Source: Streptomyces sp. MJM8645
Lineage (GTDB): Bacteria > Actinomycetota > Actinomycetes > Streptomycetales > Streptomycetaceae
Reading direction: 5' to 3'
Assembly: GCF_001625365.1 (NCBI RefSeq)
Contig: NZ_LJJF01000001.1
Coordinates: 7,179,501 to 7,243,500, forward strand
Length of the DNA: 64,000 nucleotides
This document shows, one piece after another, positions 8,904 to 17,424 of this stretch. Each line of letters opens with the position of its first letter. Position 1 is the first letter of the stretch. The notes under the pieces are model-generated. The model ran no database searches. It was not told the DNA's origin and saw only the letters and a program-made list of their open reading frames with translations. A program made the position numbers and the translations under genes.

Positions 8904-9318
8904 GGGCACCTCCGGCGGCGGGCTGGGGTCAGCACCGATCGGGTCAGATGGGTCCGAACCATAGGAAAAGGGTCGGGCCTGGCACATCACGCTACTTCGG
9001 CCGCCGGGCCGCGGCCCGTCGTCGCCGCCCGCCCGGGTGACGGCGCCCGGCCCCGTCGCCGCGCTGCCGCTGCCCCCGTCAGCGCTCCGTCGCCGCCGCC
9101 GGGAGTGCGCCCGACTGCTCCCGCCACAGCTGATGCGCTTCCGCCGTCCGGGGAGAGTCCGTACTGCGTCCGCAGTACGCAAACGGCCTGCGCAGGGACG
9201 ACGACGGAGGAGGGGCCGGCGATCAAGGATGGGTCATGCTGCGGGCGGTCCGCGCCGAAAGGCGTCGGGGCGGCCGCGGTGCGCACGCTGACCGAGATCC
9301 GAAGGAGTCCACTCTTCC
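8904..9318. other. Divergent intergenic region between aminotransferase and MMPL genes
   Basis: About 415 bp carrying the promoters of both flanking genes. The only strong structure I see is the palindrome at 9161-9178 (listed separately). The remainder shows no convincing gene. Confidence 0.6.
9161..9178. promoter_or_regulatory. Palindromic operator candidate upstream of MMPL exporter
   Basis: GTACTGCG-TC-CGCAGTAC is a perfect 18 bp palindrome with 8 bp arms, 140 bp upstream of the exporter start. The arm length and symmetry resemble sites of TetR-family repressors, which often control MMPL/RND exporters. No TetR gene is adjacent, so the binder would be encoded elsewhere. Confidence 0.5.
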
Positions 9319-11508
9319 GTGGCCACGTTCCTGTACCGCCTGGGCCGCTGGGCCTTCGTCCGACGCCGGCTGGTGACCCTGCTCTGGGTCGCCGTGCTGG
9401 CGGTCTGCGGAGTCCTGGCGGCCAAGGCGCCCGCCGCACCCGACGACGGCTTCGCGATGCCCGGTACGGAGGCGCAGAAGGCCTTCGACCTGATGAACGA
9501 GCGCTTCCCCGGCGGCCACGCCGACGGCGCCTCGGCCCGCCTGGTGTTCGTCGCCCCGTCCGGGCAGAAGATCACCGCCGAGCCCAACCAGCAGGCGGTG
9601 GAGCGGACGGTCGCCGAGCTCGCCCACGCCGACGAGGTCACCGGCGCGGTCAGCCCGTTCAAGGCCAACACCGTCTCCAAGGACGGCACCACCGCGTACG
9701 CGACCGTCAGCTACTCCGCCAAGGCGGGCGAGCTGTCCAAGGGCGCCACCGACGCCCTCGAACAGGCCGCCCAGCACGGGCGGGACGCCGGGCTCAAGGT
9801 CGAGGTCGGCGGCAACGCGCTGATGGCCAAGCCCGAGGCCGGCGGCAGCAGCGAGATGATCGGCATGGCGCTGTCCGCGGTCGTCCTGGTGATCACCTTC
9901 GGCTCACTCGTGGCCGCGGGCCTGCCGCTGCTCACCGCCGTGATCGGGGTCGGCCTCGGCATGGCCCTGATCACCGGGCTGGGCAGCACGCTCGGCCTGT
10001 CCTCCACTACCAGCACGCTCGCGATGATGCTGGGCCTCGCGGTCGGCATCGACTACGCCGTGTTCATCGTCTCCCGCTTCCGGGCCGAGCTCGCCGAGGG
10101 CCACACCCCGCAGGAGGCGGCCGGCCGGGCCGTCGGCACCGCCGGCTCCGCCGTGGTGTTCGCCGGACTCACCGTGGTGATCGCCCTGGCCGGGCTCTCG
10201 GTGGTCGGCATCCCGATGCTCGCCAAGATGGGCATGGCCGCGGCCGGCACGGTGGTCATCGCCGTCCTGGTCGCGCTCACCCTGGTCCCCGCGCTGCTCG
10301 GCTTCATCGGCCGCCGGGTGCTACCCCGCAAGGCCCGCAAGGGCACCGTCCAGCCGAAGAAGGAGAACGGCGGCTCCCGCTGGGCCAAGTTCGTGCTGCG
10401 GCGCCCGCTCGCGGTGCTGCTCGGCGGCGTGATCGGCCTCGGGGTGCTCGCCGCCCCGGCGCTCGACCTGCGGCTCGGCCTGCCCGGGGACGAGTCCAAG
10501 CCGACCTCCACCACCCAGCGCCGCGCCTACGACCTGCTGTCCGAGGGCTTCGGCCCCGGCTTCAACGGGCCGCTGACCGTCATGGTGGACGTCAAGGGCA
10601 CGCCCGATCCGAAGGCCGCCGCGAGCGAGGTCGCCAAGACGGTCTCCGGGCTGCCCGGCGTGGTCTCCGTCACCCCGCCGATGTTCAACAAGGCGGGGGA
10701 CACCGCCCTGCTGAACGCCGTCCCGTCCACCGGTCCGAGCGCTGCGGAGACCAAGGACCTGGTCCAGGCGATCCGCGGCCACGCCGCCGGCCTCAAGACG
10801 ACCACCGGGGCGACGGTCCTGGTCAGCGGCACGACGGCGATGAACATCGACGTCTCGCAGAAGCTCACCGACGCGCTGGTGCCCTACCTCGCGGTGGTCG
10901 TCGGCCTCGCCGTCGTCCTGCTGCTGGTGGTGTTCCGCTCGGTGCTCGTCCCGCTGAAGGCGGCGCTCGGCTTCCTGCTCTCGGTGGCCGCCGCGCTCGG
11001 CGCGGTCGTCGCGGTCTTCCAGTGGGGCTGGCTGGCCAACCTGATCGGCGTCGAACAGACCGGCCCGGTGATGAGCATGATGCCGATCTTCATGGTCGGC
11101 GTGGTCTTCGGCCTCGCCATGGACTACGAGGTGTTCCTGGTCACCCGGATCCGCGAGGGCTTCGTCCACGGCGAGCAGCCCGACGAGGCCATCGTCACCG
11201 GCTTCCGGCACAACGCCCGGGTGGTCACCGCCGCCGCGTTCATCATGATCGCCGTCTTCGCGGGCTTCATCGGCATGGGCGAACCGATGATCAAGATGAT
11301 GGGCCTGGGCCTCGCCGCGGCCGTCGCCTTCGACGCCTTCGTGGTCCGGATGGCCATCGTCCCGGCCGTCCTGGCCCTGCTCGGCCGCCGCGCCTGGTGG
11401 CTGCCGCGCTGGCTGGACCGGCTGATACCGGACATCGACGTCGAGGGCAGCAAGCTGCAGACCGCCGCCCCCGAACCGGCCCCGGTCCGGGAGTCCGTCG
11501 GCGTCTAG
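9319..11508 (+). CDS. MMPL-family RND transporter
   Basis: Large inner-membrane exporter of 729 residues with the two-fold MMPL arrangement. A first helix lies at about 17-35, an extracytoplasmic loop at about 36-170, five or six helices at about 175-345, a second helix near 370, a second loop to about 515, and further helices to about 690. GLAVGIDYAVFIVSRFRAEL and its partner VFGLAMDYEVFLVTRIREGF carry the conserved membrane acidic residues of proton-driven RND pumps. The start is GTG at 9319 after GAAGGAG. Substrates in actinomycetes are usually lipids, polyketides or drugs; none is indicated here. Confidence 0.92.
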   Translation: MATFLYRLGRWAFVRRRLVTLLWVAVLAVCGVLAAKAPAAPDDGFAMPGTEAQKAFDLMNERFPGGHADGASARLVFVAPSGQKITAEPNQQAVERTVAELAHADEVTGAVSPFKANTVSKDGTTAYATVSYSAKAGELSKGATDALEQAAQHGRDAGLKVEVGGNALMAKPEAGGSSEMIGMALSAVVLVITFGSLVAAGLPLLTAVIGVGLGMALITGLGSTLGLSSTTSTLAMMLGLAVGIDYAVFIVSRFRAELAEGHTPQEAAGRAVGTAGSAVVFAGLTVVIALAGLSVVGIPMLAKMGMAAAGTVVIAVLVALTLVPALLGFIGRRVLPRKARKGTVQPKKENGGSRWAKFVLRRPLAVLLGGVIGLGVLAAPALDLRLGLPGDESKPTSTTQRRAYDLLSEGFGPGFNGPLTVMVDVKGTPDPKAAASEVAKTVSGLPGVVSVTPPMFNKAGDTALLNAVPSTGPSAAETKDLVQAIRGHAAGLKTTTGATVLVSGTTAMNIDVSQKLTDALVPYLAVVVGLAVVLLLVVFRSVLVPLKAALGFLLSVAAALGAVVAVFQWGWLANLIGVEQTGPVMSMMPIFMVGVVFGLAMDYEVFLVTRIREGFVHGEQPDEAIVTGFRHNARVVTAAAFIMIAVFAGFIGMGEPMIKMMGLGLAAAVAFDAFVVRMAIVPAVLALLGRRAWWLPRWLDRLIPDIDVEGSKLQTAAPEPAPVRESVGV

Positions 11509-11550
11509 GGCGTGTCTTCAAGCCCCCGTCGACCCCCCTGCGGACCAGCC

Positions 11551-11581
11551 GGGGCCCGTCCCGATCCACGGGGCGGGCCCC
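11551..11581. terminator. Hairpin after the MMPL gene
   Basis: GGGGCCCG (11551-11558) pairs with CGGGCCCC (11574-11581) around a 15-base loop that can itself fold. It lies 42 bp after the exporter stop and is a probable intrinsic terminator. Confidence 0.6.
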
Positions 11582-11749
11582 GGCCCGGACAATGGTTCGA
11601 TCCCTACCGTTACCGTTGCTGTCGGGGTCCGCCACGCACACGGCGGCCCCCGACCCGGCCCACCCCGCCCGGCAGGGCGCGGTTCGGCACGAACTGGCAG
11701 AACCCGGCGAGGGTGCCGCCAGGGCACCCCCGACCCGGAGAGCACCACG

Positions 11750-13093
11750 ATGAGCGACACCTGGCAGCGGCTGCGCCGCGACCACCCCCGGCTGCTCGAC
11801 GCCGTCGGCGGCGCCGTGCTGATCGCGATGACCGGCCTCGGCGTCACCGTCGACCAGACCGGCCACGTCATCTCCTTCAGGCCGCTCAGCGCCACCATCG
11901 CGCTGGCCTCCGCCGTCACCGTGTTCGCCCACCGACGGCACCCGCGGACCGTGGTCGTCATCACGCTGATCTGCACGATGGCCCTCATCCTCACCACCCC
12001 CCGCCTCACCCCCGGGCTGGCCACCCCGCTGCTGCTCGCCCTCTACTTCCTCGCCGTCCGCACCGACCGCGCCACCGCCCTGCGCGCCTCGATCGCCTCC
12101 GCCGTCCTGCTCACCGGCACCTCGCTGATCGGCGACGGCGGCGGCCCGATCGGCCAACGGCTCGGCGTCCTCGCCTGGGCCCTGCTGCCCGGCGCCCTCG
12201 GCGACTCCATCCGCAACCGCCGCGCCCACCTCGCCGCCATCGAGGAACGCGCCGAACGCGCCGAACGCACCCGCGAGGAGGAGGCCCGCCGCCGGGTCGC
12301 CGACGAGCGGATCCGGATCGCCCGCGACCTGCACGACGTCGTCGCCCACCACATCGCCCTCGCCAACGCCCAGGCCGGCATCGCCGTCTACCTCATGGAC
12401 CGCCACCCCACCCAGGCCCGCGAGGTGCTCAGCCACATCACCGACGCCACCGGCTCCGCGCTCCAGGAACTGCGCGCCACCGTCGGCCTGCTGCGCCGCG
12501 CCGAGGAGCCCGCCCCGCTCGAACCGGCCCCCGGCCTCGACCGGCTCCCCGAGCTGATCAACGCCTTCGAACGCACCGGCCTGCCGGTGCGGCTCACCGT
12601 CGAGGGCGAGGCCCGCGCGCTCTCGCCCGGCGTGGACCTCACCGCCTACCGGATCGTCCAGGAGTCCCTGACCAACGTCGCCAAGCACGCCCAGGGCGCC
12701 GGCGCCGAGATCACCCTCGCCTACAGCGGCAGCCGGGTCGCCGTCAGCGTCGCCAACGGCCGCCCGCCGACCAGCGCACGCCCCCGGCAGGCCCTGCTGC
12801 CCCACCCGGCCCCCGGCGAGGGCGGCTTCGGACTGATCGGCATGCGCGAACGGGCCGGCGCGGTCGGCGGCCGCCTCACCGCCGACAGCCGGCCCGACGG
12901 CGGCTTCCTGGTCACCGCCGAACTTCCGCTGCGCACCGGCGCCCGGGACGACAGCGCCGGTCGCGGTGGCTGTGCCGGTCGCGGTGACAGCGCCGTACGG
13001 GCGGACCGTGCCGGCCGGGAAGACCGTGCCGTTCGAGTAGACCGTGCCGGCCGGGAAGACCGCGCCGTTCGAGTAGACAAGGACCACGCATGA
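11750..13093 (+). CDS. Two-component sensor histidine kinase (HisKA_3 / NarL-type)
   Basis: Membrane sensor kinase of 447 residues. About four to five hydrophobic segments lie within residues 15-155. A coiled linker (AAIEERAERAERTREEEARRR) leads to the HisKA_3 dimerisation box DERIRIARDLHDVVAHHIAL with the phospho-accepting His, then an ATPase domain ending FGLIGMRERAGAVGG. The last 45 residues are an Arg/Asp-rich repeat (see 13005-13076) outside the usual domain. The ATG at 11750 follows CCGGAGAG. It overlaps the response-regulator start by four bases (ATGA), so they form one system. The signal is unknown; the sensor is membrane-embedded with no large extracytoplasmic domain. Confidence 0.9.
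   Translation: MSDTWQRLRRDHPRLLDAVGGAVLIAMTGLGVTVDQTGHVISFRPLSATIALASAVTVFAHRRHPRTVVVITLICTMALILTTPRLTPGLATPLLLALYFLAVRTDRATALRASIASAVLLTGTSLIGDGGGPIGQRLGVLAWALLPGALGDSIRNRRAHLAAIEERAERAERTREEEARRRVADERIRIARDLHDVVAHHIALANAQAGIAVYLMDRHPTQAREVLSHITDATGSALQELRATVGLLRRAEEPAPLEPAPGLDRLPELINAFERTGLPVRLTVEGEARALSPGVDLTAYRIVQESLTNVAKHAQGAGAEITLAYSGSRVAVSVANGRPPTSARPRQALLPHPAPGEGGFGLIGMRERAGAVGGRLTADSRPDGGFLVTAELPLRTGARDDSAGRGGCAGRGDSAVRADRAGREDRAVRVDRAGREDRAVRVDKDHA
13005..13076 (+). repeat. 36 bp tandem duplication extending the kinase C-terminus
   Basis: Two 36 bp units (13005-13040 and 13041-13076) differ by one base and stay in frame. Each encodes a DRAGREDRAVRV-type segment at the end of the sensor kinase. 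The near identity indicates a recent duplication. Confidence 0.85.
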
Positions 13094-13764
13094 CCATCCG
13101 GGTACTGCTCGCGGACGACCAGGCGCTGCTGCGCGGTGCGTTCCGGGTGCTGATCGACGCCGAGGACGACATGGAGGTGGTCGGCGAGGCCGCCGACGGC
13201 CACCAGGCCGTCGAACTCGCCCGCGCCACCCGCCCCGACATCGTCCTGATGGACATCCGCATGCCCGGCGCCGACGGCCTCGGTGCGACGGCCGCCATCT
13301 GCGGCGACGAGGACCTGGCCGGCACCCGGGTGCTGATCCTCACCACCTTCGAGATCGACGAGTACGTGGCCCAGGCACTGCGGGCCGGCGCCGGCGGCTT
13401 CCTTGGCAAGGGGGCGGACCCGGCGGAACTGCTCGCGGCCGTCCGCACCGTCGCCGCCGGGGACGCCCTGCTCTCGCCCGCCGCCACCCGGGCCGTCATC
13501 GACCAGCTCCTCGCCCAGCCCGATCCGGCGGCCGGCGGCACCTCCGAGCGGCTGTCCGTGCTCACCGCGCGCGAGCGCGAGGTGATGTCGATGGCCGCCA
13601 CCGGGCTCACCAACGAGGAGATCGCCGAGCGGATGTTCGTCAGCCCGTTCACCGTCCGCACCCACGTCCACCGCGCGATGGCCAAGCTGGACGCCCGGGA
13701 CCGGGCCCAACTCGTCGCGATCGCCTACCAGTCCGGCCTGGTCCCGCCGGGCCGTCCGGCCTGA
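13090..13764 (+). CDS. NarL/FixJ-family response regulator
   Basis: DNA-binding response regulator of 224 residues. The receiver domain (about 1-120) has the acidic pair in LLADDQ, the phospho-acceptor Asp in IVLMDIRMPG and a Lys in the FLGKG loop. The LuxR-type HTH (about 155-215) reads LTAREREVMSMAATGLTNEE, followed by FVSPFTVRTHVHRAMAKL. Its ATG overlaps the kinase stop. It is the cognate partner of the preceding sensor; its targets are unknown, with the neighbouring MMPL exporter an obvious candidate. Confidence 0.94.
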   Translation: MTIRVLLADDQALLRGAFRVLIDAEDDMEVVGEAADGHQAVELARATRPDIVLMDIRMPGADGLGATAAICGDEDLAGTRVLILTTFEIDEYVAQALRAGAGGFLGKGADPAELLAAVRTVAAGDALLSPAATRAVIDQLLAQPDPAAGGTSERLSVLTAREREVMSMAATGLTNEEIAERMFVSPFTVRTHVHRAMAKLDARDRAQLVAIAYQSGLVPPGRPA

Positions 13765-13780
13765 CCGGCGAAGGCCCGCC

Positions 13781-13820
13781 CGTCGGCTCATCCGTCGGCC
13801 CGTCCGTCGGCCCGTCCGTC
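13781..13820. repeat. 12 bp tandem repeat after the response regulator gene
   Basis: Three units of the CGTCGGCCCGTC type (13781-13792, 13793-13804, 13805-13816), the first with two changes, followed by a partial unit. It lies 16 bp downstream of the response regulator stop and shows no hairpin typical of a terminator. Confidence 0.7.
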
Positions 13821-13972
13821 CAACTCGCCTGGTTTGCGCCGGTAGCAGGGCTGAGCGACCGTCAAACTCCGGCCATATGTCGGTGATCTGAATTCCAGCC
13901 TGCCCGAAAACGACCTCCGAACTGGTGTATCAGCGAGTAGTCTGCCGATGACTCAGGATGAGGAGGGTGTTC

Positions 13973-14623
13973 GTGGAAACGAAGGACACGGCAGGCGAGG
14001 TGCGGATTCTCCAGCCGTTGCCCGGGCGCACGGCGGACGGATCGCAGGAGTTCGACCTGCGGTTGACGCGTTTGCTCCGCCTGCTCGGGGCTGAGGCCGC
14101 GCACGGGGCGGACTTCCCGAGCGCGGCCCGGTGGGAGGTCCACAAGGCGCTTTCCGGGCGTACCGACCTGCCCGAGGAGTACTTCGAGGCACTGCTGGAA
14201 GCGGCGATCTACGACCCCAACCCGAGCTTCAACCGGCGCTTCGTCGAGCCGGCCCTGCTCGCTTTCGGCCAGCGCCGGGTCCGGCTGACCCTGCTCGGCT
14301 ACCTGCACACCGGCACCGACACCGAGCGCGCCGGCGCCGCCCGGGCCTGGTACTGGACGTCCCTGTCGGTCGGGGACGGCCGCGGCACGGCCGCCGCCGA
14401 CGAGGGCTCGACCGTGCGGGACGCCTGGTACGAGGCCGCGCTGCGGGAGTTCGTCGCCAACGAGGACCTGGACGTGCGGCGCTGCATCCTCCCCGGGCTG
14501 CCCCTCGTGCCGCGTGCCTACCCGTCGCGGCTGCACGCCCTGGTGGAGGCCGCGGTGGCCATCGCGAGGGCGCACCCCGACGAGTACATCCGGCACCGCG
14601 CCGAGGTCCAGGTCGGTCTCTGA
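13973..14623 (+). CDS. Uncharacterised helical protein
   Basis: A 216-residue soluble protein with no family I recognise. It is rich in helices with paired-helix spacing (FDLRLTRLLRLLGAE, YFEALLEAAIYDPNPSFNRRF, RLHALVEAAVAIARAHPDEYIRH), which could form HEAT-like or adaptor repeats. The start is chosen as GTG 13973 because AGGAGG at 13961-13966 lies six bases upstream; ATG 13958 and GTG 13967 are in frame. It stands alone between the two-component system and a convergent lipoprotein gene. No catalytic motif is seen. Confidence 0.7.
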   Translation: METKDTAGEVRILQPLPGRTADGSQEFDLRLTRLLRLLGAEAAHGADFPSAARWEVHKALSGRTDLPEEYFEALLEAAIYDPNPSFNRRFVEPALLAFGQRRVRLTLLGYLHTGTDTERAGAARAWYWTSLSVGDGRGTAAADEGSTVRDAWYEAALREFVANEDLDVRRCILPGLPLVPRAYPSRLHALVEAAVAIARAHPDEYIRHRAEVQVGL

Positions 14624-14728
14624 CCGCCCCCGGCCCCGCCAGGCCCACCGGCGGGGCCGGGCGACCGCGCTGGGGGGCCGAACTCGGCCGTCACGGCGCC
14701 CCGTTGGCGGCCCCGTCGACCGGGTCGG

Positions 14729-15454
14729 TCAGCCCGTCTTGACGGTGATCTCGCCGATGTTCGTCCCGAGGTCCAGCTTGTACTGGCCGTTCGGGTCGTT
14801 CTGGACGCCGATGTGCTTCTCGCCCAGGTCGGTCGAGGCGGTGACGTGGTACGAGGCGGTCGGCACGGTCACGTTGATCTCGCCGTTGGAGGTCTTCGCC
14901 GTGATGTTCTGGGCCTTGCCGGGGGTGAGCTTGATCCCGCCGTTGTCGGTCTTGGCGCTGACCCGGTCACCCTTGAGCGAAGTGCCCTTGATCTCGCCGT
15001 TGTCGGTGCGCACGTCGACCGGCCCGGCCACGTCGTCGAGCGTGATGTCGCCGGAGCTGGTGTGCACCGAGACGTCGCCGACCTGGGTGAGCTTGATCCC
15101 GCCCGCCGACGTCCCCCCGGTGATCGGCAGCCCCGGCGGCAGCTCGACGGTGTAGTCCACCGAGCAGTTGCGCCCGCAGCCGCCGAGCACCAGCACGCCG
15201 CCGTCCACCCGGGTGCTCGCGCCCGGCTTGCCGCTCCGGTACGTGATGTTGCGGTGGACGGCGGCCTGGGTGGCGCCGGCCTTGCCGCGCACGGTCACCT
15301 CCCCGGCGTCGCTGTCCAGCCGGATGCCGGTGATCTTGTCCGTGACGGTGGCGTCGTCGGTGAAGTTGGTCCCGATCGGGTTGCAGGCGCTGAGCACCCC
15401 GGCGGAGACCCCGGCGACCACGAGAGCCCCCGCGAAACGGTGGTACCTGCCCAT
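14729..15454 (-). CDS. DUF4097-type beta-repeat lipoprotein
   Basis: Secreted lipoprotein of 241 residues. The signal peptide ends in the lipobox VLSAC at about residues 20-24, predicting lipid anchoring outside the membrane. The rest is a right-handed beta-repeat (DUF4097/DUF4098 type) with recurring segments such as VSVHTSSGDITLDDV, VDVRTDNGEIKGTS and ITAKTSNGEINVTV. Proteins of this type often accompany envelope-stress regulators, but the binding partner is unknown. The ATG at 15454 follows GGGGGA; an in-frame upstream extension to 15634 is not supported. The upstream region contains a repeat/hairpin block that may regulate it. Confidence 0.85.
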   Translation of the reverse strand: MGRYHRFAGALVVAGVSAGVLSACNPIGTNFTDDATVTDKITGIRLDSDAGEVTVRGKAGATQAAVHRNITYRSGKPGASTRVDGGVLVLGGCGRNCSVDYTVELPPGLPITGGTSAGGIKLTQVGDVSVHTSSGDITLDDVAGPVDVRTDNGEIKGTSLKGDRVSAKTDNGGIKLTPGKAQNITAKTSNGEINVTVPTASYHVTASTDLGEKHIGVQNDPNGQYKLDLGTNIGEITVKTG

Positions 15455-15673
15455 GTTCGTCCCCCATGTGTCCTGCGCTGCTTGTTGCGCGATAGCCCCT
15501 GATGACCGCCCCCGTCCGGAGCCGTCCCGACGACAGTAACCGCACGTGGTGGCCCCGGTCGGTGGTATTAACCCCCCTAAAGCGACTCCAGTCAGCCCCC
15601 CGGCGCCGCTCCCCCCACCCCCACCCGTGCCCACCTGGGCCCATCCGTGCCCCTGCCGTCGCCCCCGAGGAAA

Positions 15674-15852
15674 AATCTGTAGACCGGCCTACATATTTTC
15701 CGGGGGCGGTCGCGGAGCCGTTTTCCGCACAGGAAGTCGGACCCGCCGACTTCCTGTGCGCAGGGCGGAATCGTCGGATCAGCGGTTGTTCGGGGAGGGT
15801 CCGGGCTCGGGGCGGGGAATCAGTAGACCGGTCGGTATATTTGCCCCGGGGC
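15674..15852. repeat. Imperfect direct repeats flanking a perfect 15 bp hairpin
   Basis: Two related elements of about 34 bp lie at 15674-15707 and 15818-15852. Both contain TAGACCGG followed by ATATTT and a G/C run. The second core, TAGACC-GGTC-GGTATA, is nearly palindromic, like TetR-family operators. Between them is a perfect 15 bp inverted repeat (15726-15740 and 15746-15760, loop ACCCG). The whole 402 bp gap (15455-15856) otherwise holds no gene. It lies upstream of the DUF4097 lipoprotein gene and downstream of the methyltransferase gene, both leftward. Confidence 0.75.
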
Positions 15853-15856
15853 GCCG

Positions 15857-16687
15857 TCAGGGCTTGCGACCCACCGCGCCGTAGATGCTGACGCGGTCGG
15901 CGCCGGGGGCGGGGGCGGTGTCGGGGCGCCAGAGGGGGACGGTGGTGATGCCGGGGTCGAGGAGGTCGAGGCCGTCGAAGAAGGTGCGGACCTCGTCGCG
16001 GGTGCGGCCGACGAGGGGGGCGGTGGCCTTGTCGTAGATGCCGGTGACACGGTCGCGGACCTCGGCGGGGATGAAGTCGGCAGTGCCGTGCGAGAGGACG
16101 AGGTGGCTGCCGGAGGGGAGCGCGTCCATCAGCGTGTCGACCGCCTGGTACGGCTTGTCCTCGTCGCGCAGGAAGTGCAGGACGGCGGCCAGGACGAGGC
16201 CGACCGGTCGGGAGAGGTCGAGGAGCCCTGCGGCCTCGACAGCGGCGAGTACGGCGGACGGCTCGCGCAGGTCGGCCTGGAGGACGGCGGTCCGCCCCGG
16301 GCCCGTGCCGGACATCAGGGCGCGGGCGTGGCTGAGCACGATCGGGTCGTTGTCGACGTAGGCGACCTGCGCCCCGGGATTGGCGGCCTGGGCGATCTCA
16401 TGGGTGTTGCCGGCGGTGGGGATGCCGGTGCCGATGTCGAGGAACTGGTCGATGCCGAGGTCGGCGACGCAGCGCACCGCGCGGGTGAGGAAGCCCCGGT
16501 TGGCCCGCGCGGTGGAGCGGAACTCCGGATTGGCGGTGAGCGCCTTCTCGGCGGCGGCCCGGTCGGCGGGGAAGTTGTCCTTCCCGCCGAGGTAGTAGTC
16601 GTACATCCGGGCCGGGTGCGGGATGTCGGGCCGTAGGTCGGCCGGGGTTCCGGCCTCGCCGGACTCCCACAGGTCGTCGTGTCCCAC
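15857..16687 (-). CDS. SAM-dependent methyltransferase, Methyltransf_19 family (copy 2)
   Basis: Second member of the family seen at 892-1695, 276 residues, with the same ordered motifs: PHPARMYDYYLGGKDNFPAD, FLDIGTGIPTAGNTHE and VAYVDNDPIVLSHARALM. Predicted cytosolic methyltransferase, substrate unknown. GTG 16687 is chosen because CAGGCGGAGG lies about eight bases upstream; the open frame runs back to 16990 without homology. The stop is five bases from the second direct-repeat element, so that repeat may lie in its 3-prime untranslated region. Confidence 0.88.
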   Translation of the reverse strand: MGHDDLWESGEAGTPADLRPDIPHPARMYDYYLGGKDNFPADRAAAEKALTANPEFRSTARANRGFLTRAVRCVADLGIDQFLDIGTGIPTAGNTHEIAQAANPGAQVAYVDNDPIVLSHARALMSGTGPGRTAVLQADLREPSAVLAAVEAAGLLDLSRPVGLVLAAVLHFLRDEDKPYQAVDTLMDALPSGSHLVLSHGTADFIPAEVRDRVTGIYDKATAPLVGRTRDEVRTFFDGLDLLDPGITTVPLWRPDTAPAPGADRVSIYGAVGRKP

Positions 16688-16919
16688 GGCCGTTGCCTCC
16701 GCCTGTTGACGATCGGATGATCTGCTTGCAACTCCCTCGGCGGACAGCCTAAAGCCCAGGTCACGGCCCTGGTGGCGGTTGGTCGGGTCACCCCTGTATG
16801 TCCGTTTTCGTCGCCCATCGCGCGCCCCCGGTCGTCCCGGCGCAGGATGGGAGGTCCCGGCGGCGAACCGTCGCCGGACGACGGAAGCGGAAAGGCCGGG
16901 GAACGGGAGGTCCGACGCC

Positions 16920-17279
16920 GTGGTGATCGCTATGGCAGACATCCGCGAATGGCGCGGCCACGTCGTGGTCGACGAGAAGAGCCACCGCATCGGCTCGCTG
17001 GAGTCCGTCTACGTGGAGACGGCCACCGACCAGCCGTTCTTCGCCACCGTCACGGTCGGCCTGGTGACCAAGCGCCGCCTGGTGTTCGTCCCGCTCGACG
17101 GGGCGGTGGTCGGGCCGGACTACGTCCGGGTGGCGTTCCCGAAGAACCAGGTCAAGCAGGCGCCGTCGATCGGCACCGACGACGTCCTGCCCGCCGAGGA
17201 GGAACCGGCCGTGTTCGCGCACTACGGGCTCCCGTACGAGACCGGCGCCGGTGGCGAGCGCCGCCTCGCCCGCCGCTGA
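16920..17279 (+). CDS. PRC-barrel domain protein
   Basis: Small protein of about 119 residues built around a PRC-barrel (MADIREWRGHVVVDEKSHRI, then LESVYVETATDQPFFATVTV). PRC barrels mediate protein-protein or RNA contacts, as in photosynthetic reaction centre H subunits and RimM; actinobacterial stand-alone forms have unknown partners. GTG 16920 is preferred because GGGAGG lies at 16905-16910. The ATG at 16932 is an alternative but has no ribosome site in range. The C-terminal tail is acidic, then Arg-rich. Confidence 0.75.
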   Translation: MVIAMADIREWRGHVVVDEKSHRIGSLESVYVETATDQPFFATVTVGLVTKRRLVFVPLDGAVVGPDYVRVAFPKNQVKQAPSIGTDDVLPAEEEPAVFAHYGLPYETGAGGERRLARR

Positions 17280-17370
17280 GCACAGCCGCTGACCAAAGCC
17301 GCTGAACACCGCCGCTGAACCGCCGAAGGCCCCAGCGCCCCTCGCCCGCATCGCCCCGCCCGGGAATGGA

Positions 17371-17384
17371 TACCCCGCCGGGTA
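17371..17384. promoter_or_regulatory. Candidate CsoR/CstR-type operator
   Basis: TACCC-CGCC-GGGTA is an inverted repeat 41 bp upstream of the repressor start. CsoR/RcnR-family proteins recognise TA-flanked G/C-tract palindromes of this kind. It overlaps a possible -10 (TACAGT at 17383-17388), so binding could autoregulate the gene. Confidence 0.5.
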
Positions 17385-17424
17385 CAGTTGTCAGTCGACA
17401 GTCGATGCGAAAGGCGGCCCGGAC

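Noticed and set aside
7797..11753. A 1318-residue plus-strand ORF spanning the aminotransferase and MMPL genes
   Set aside because: It is a high-GC shadow frame: composition is Arg/Gly/Ala-rich without motifs, and it overlaps two well supported genes in other frames.
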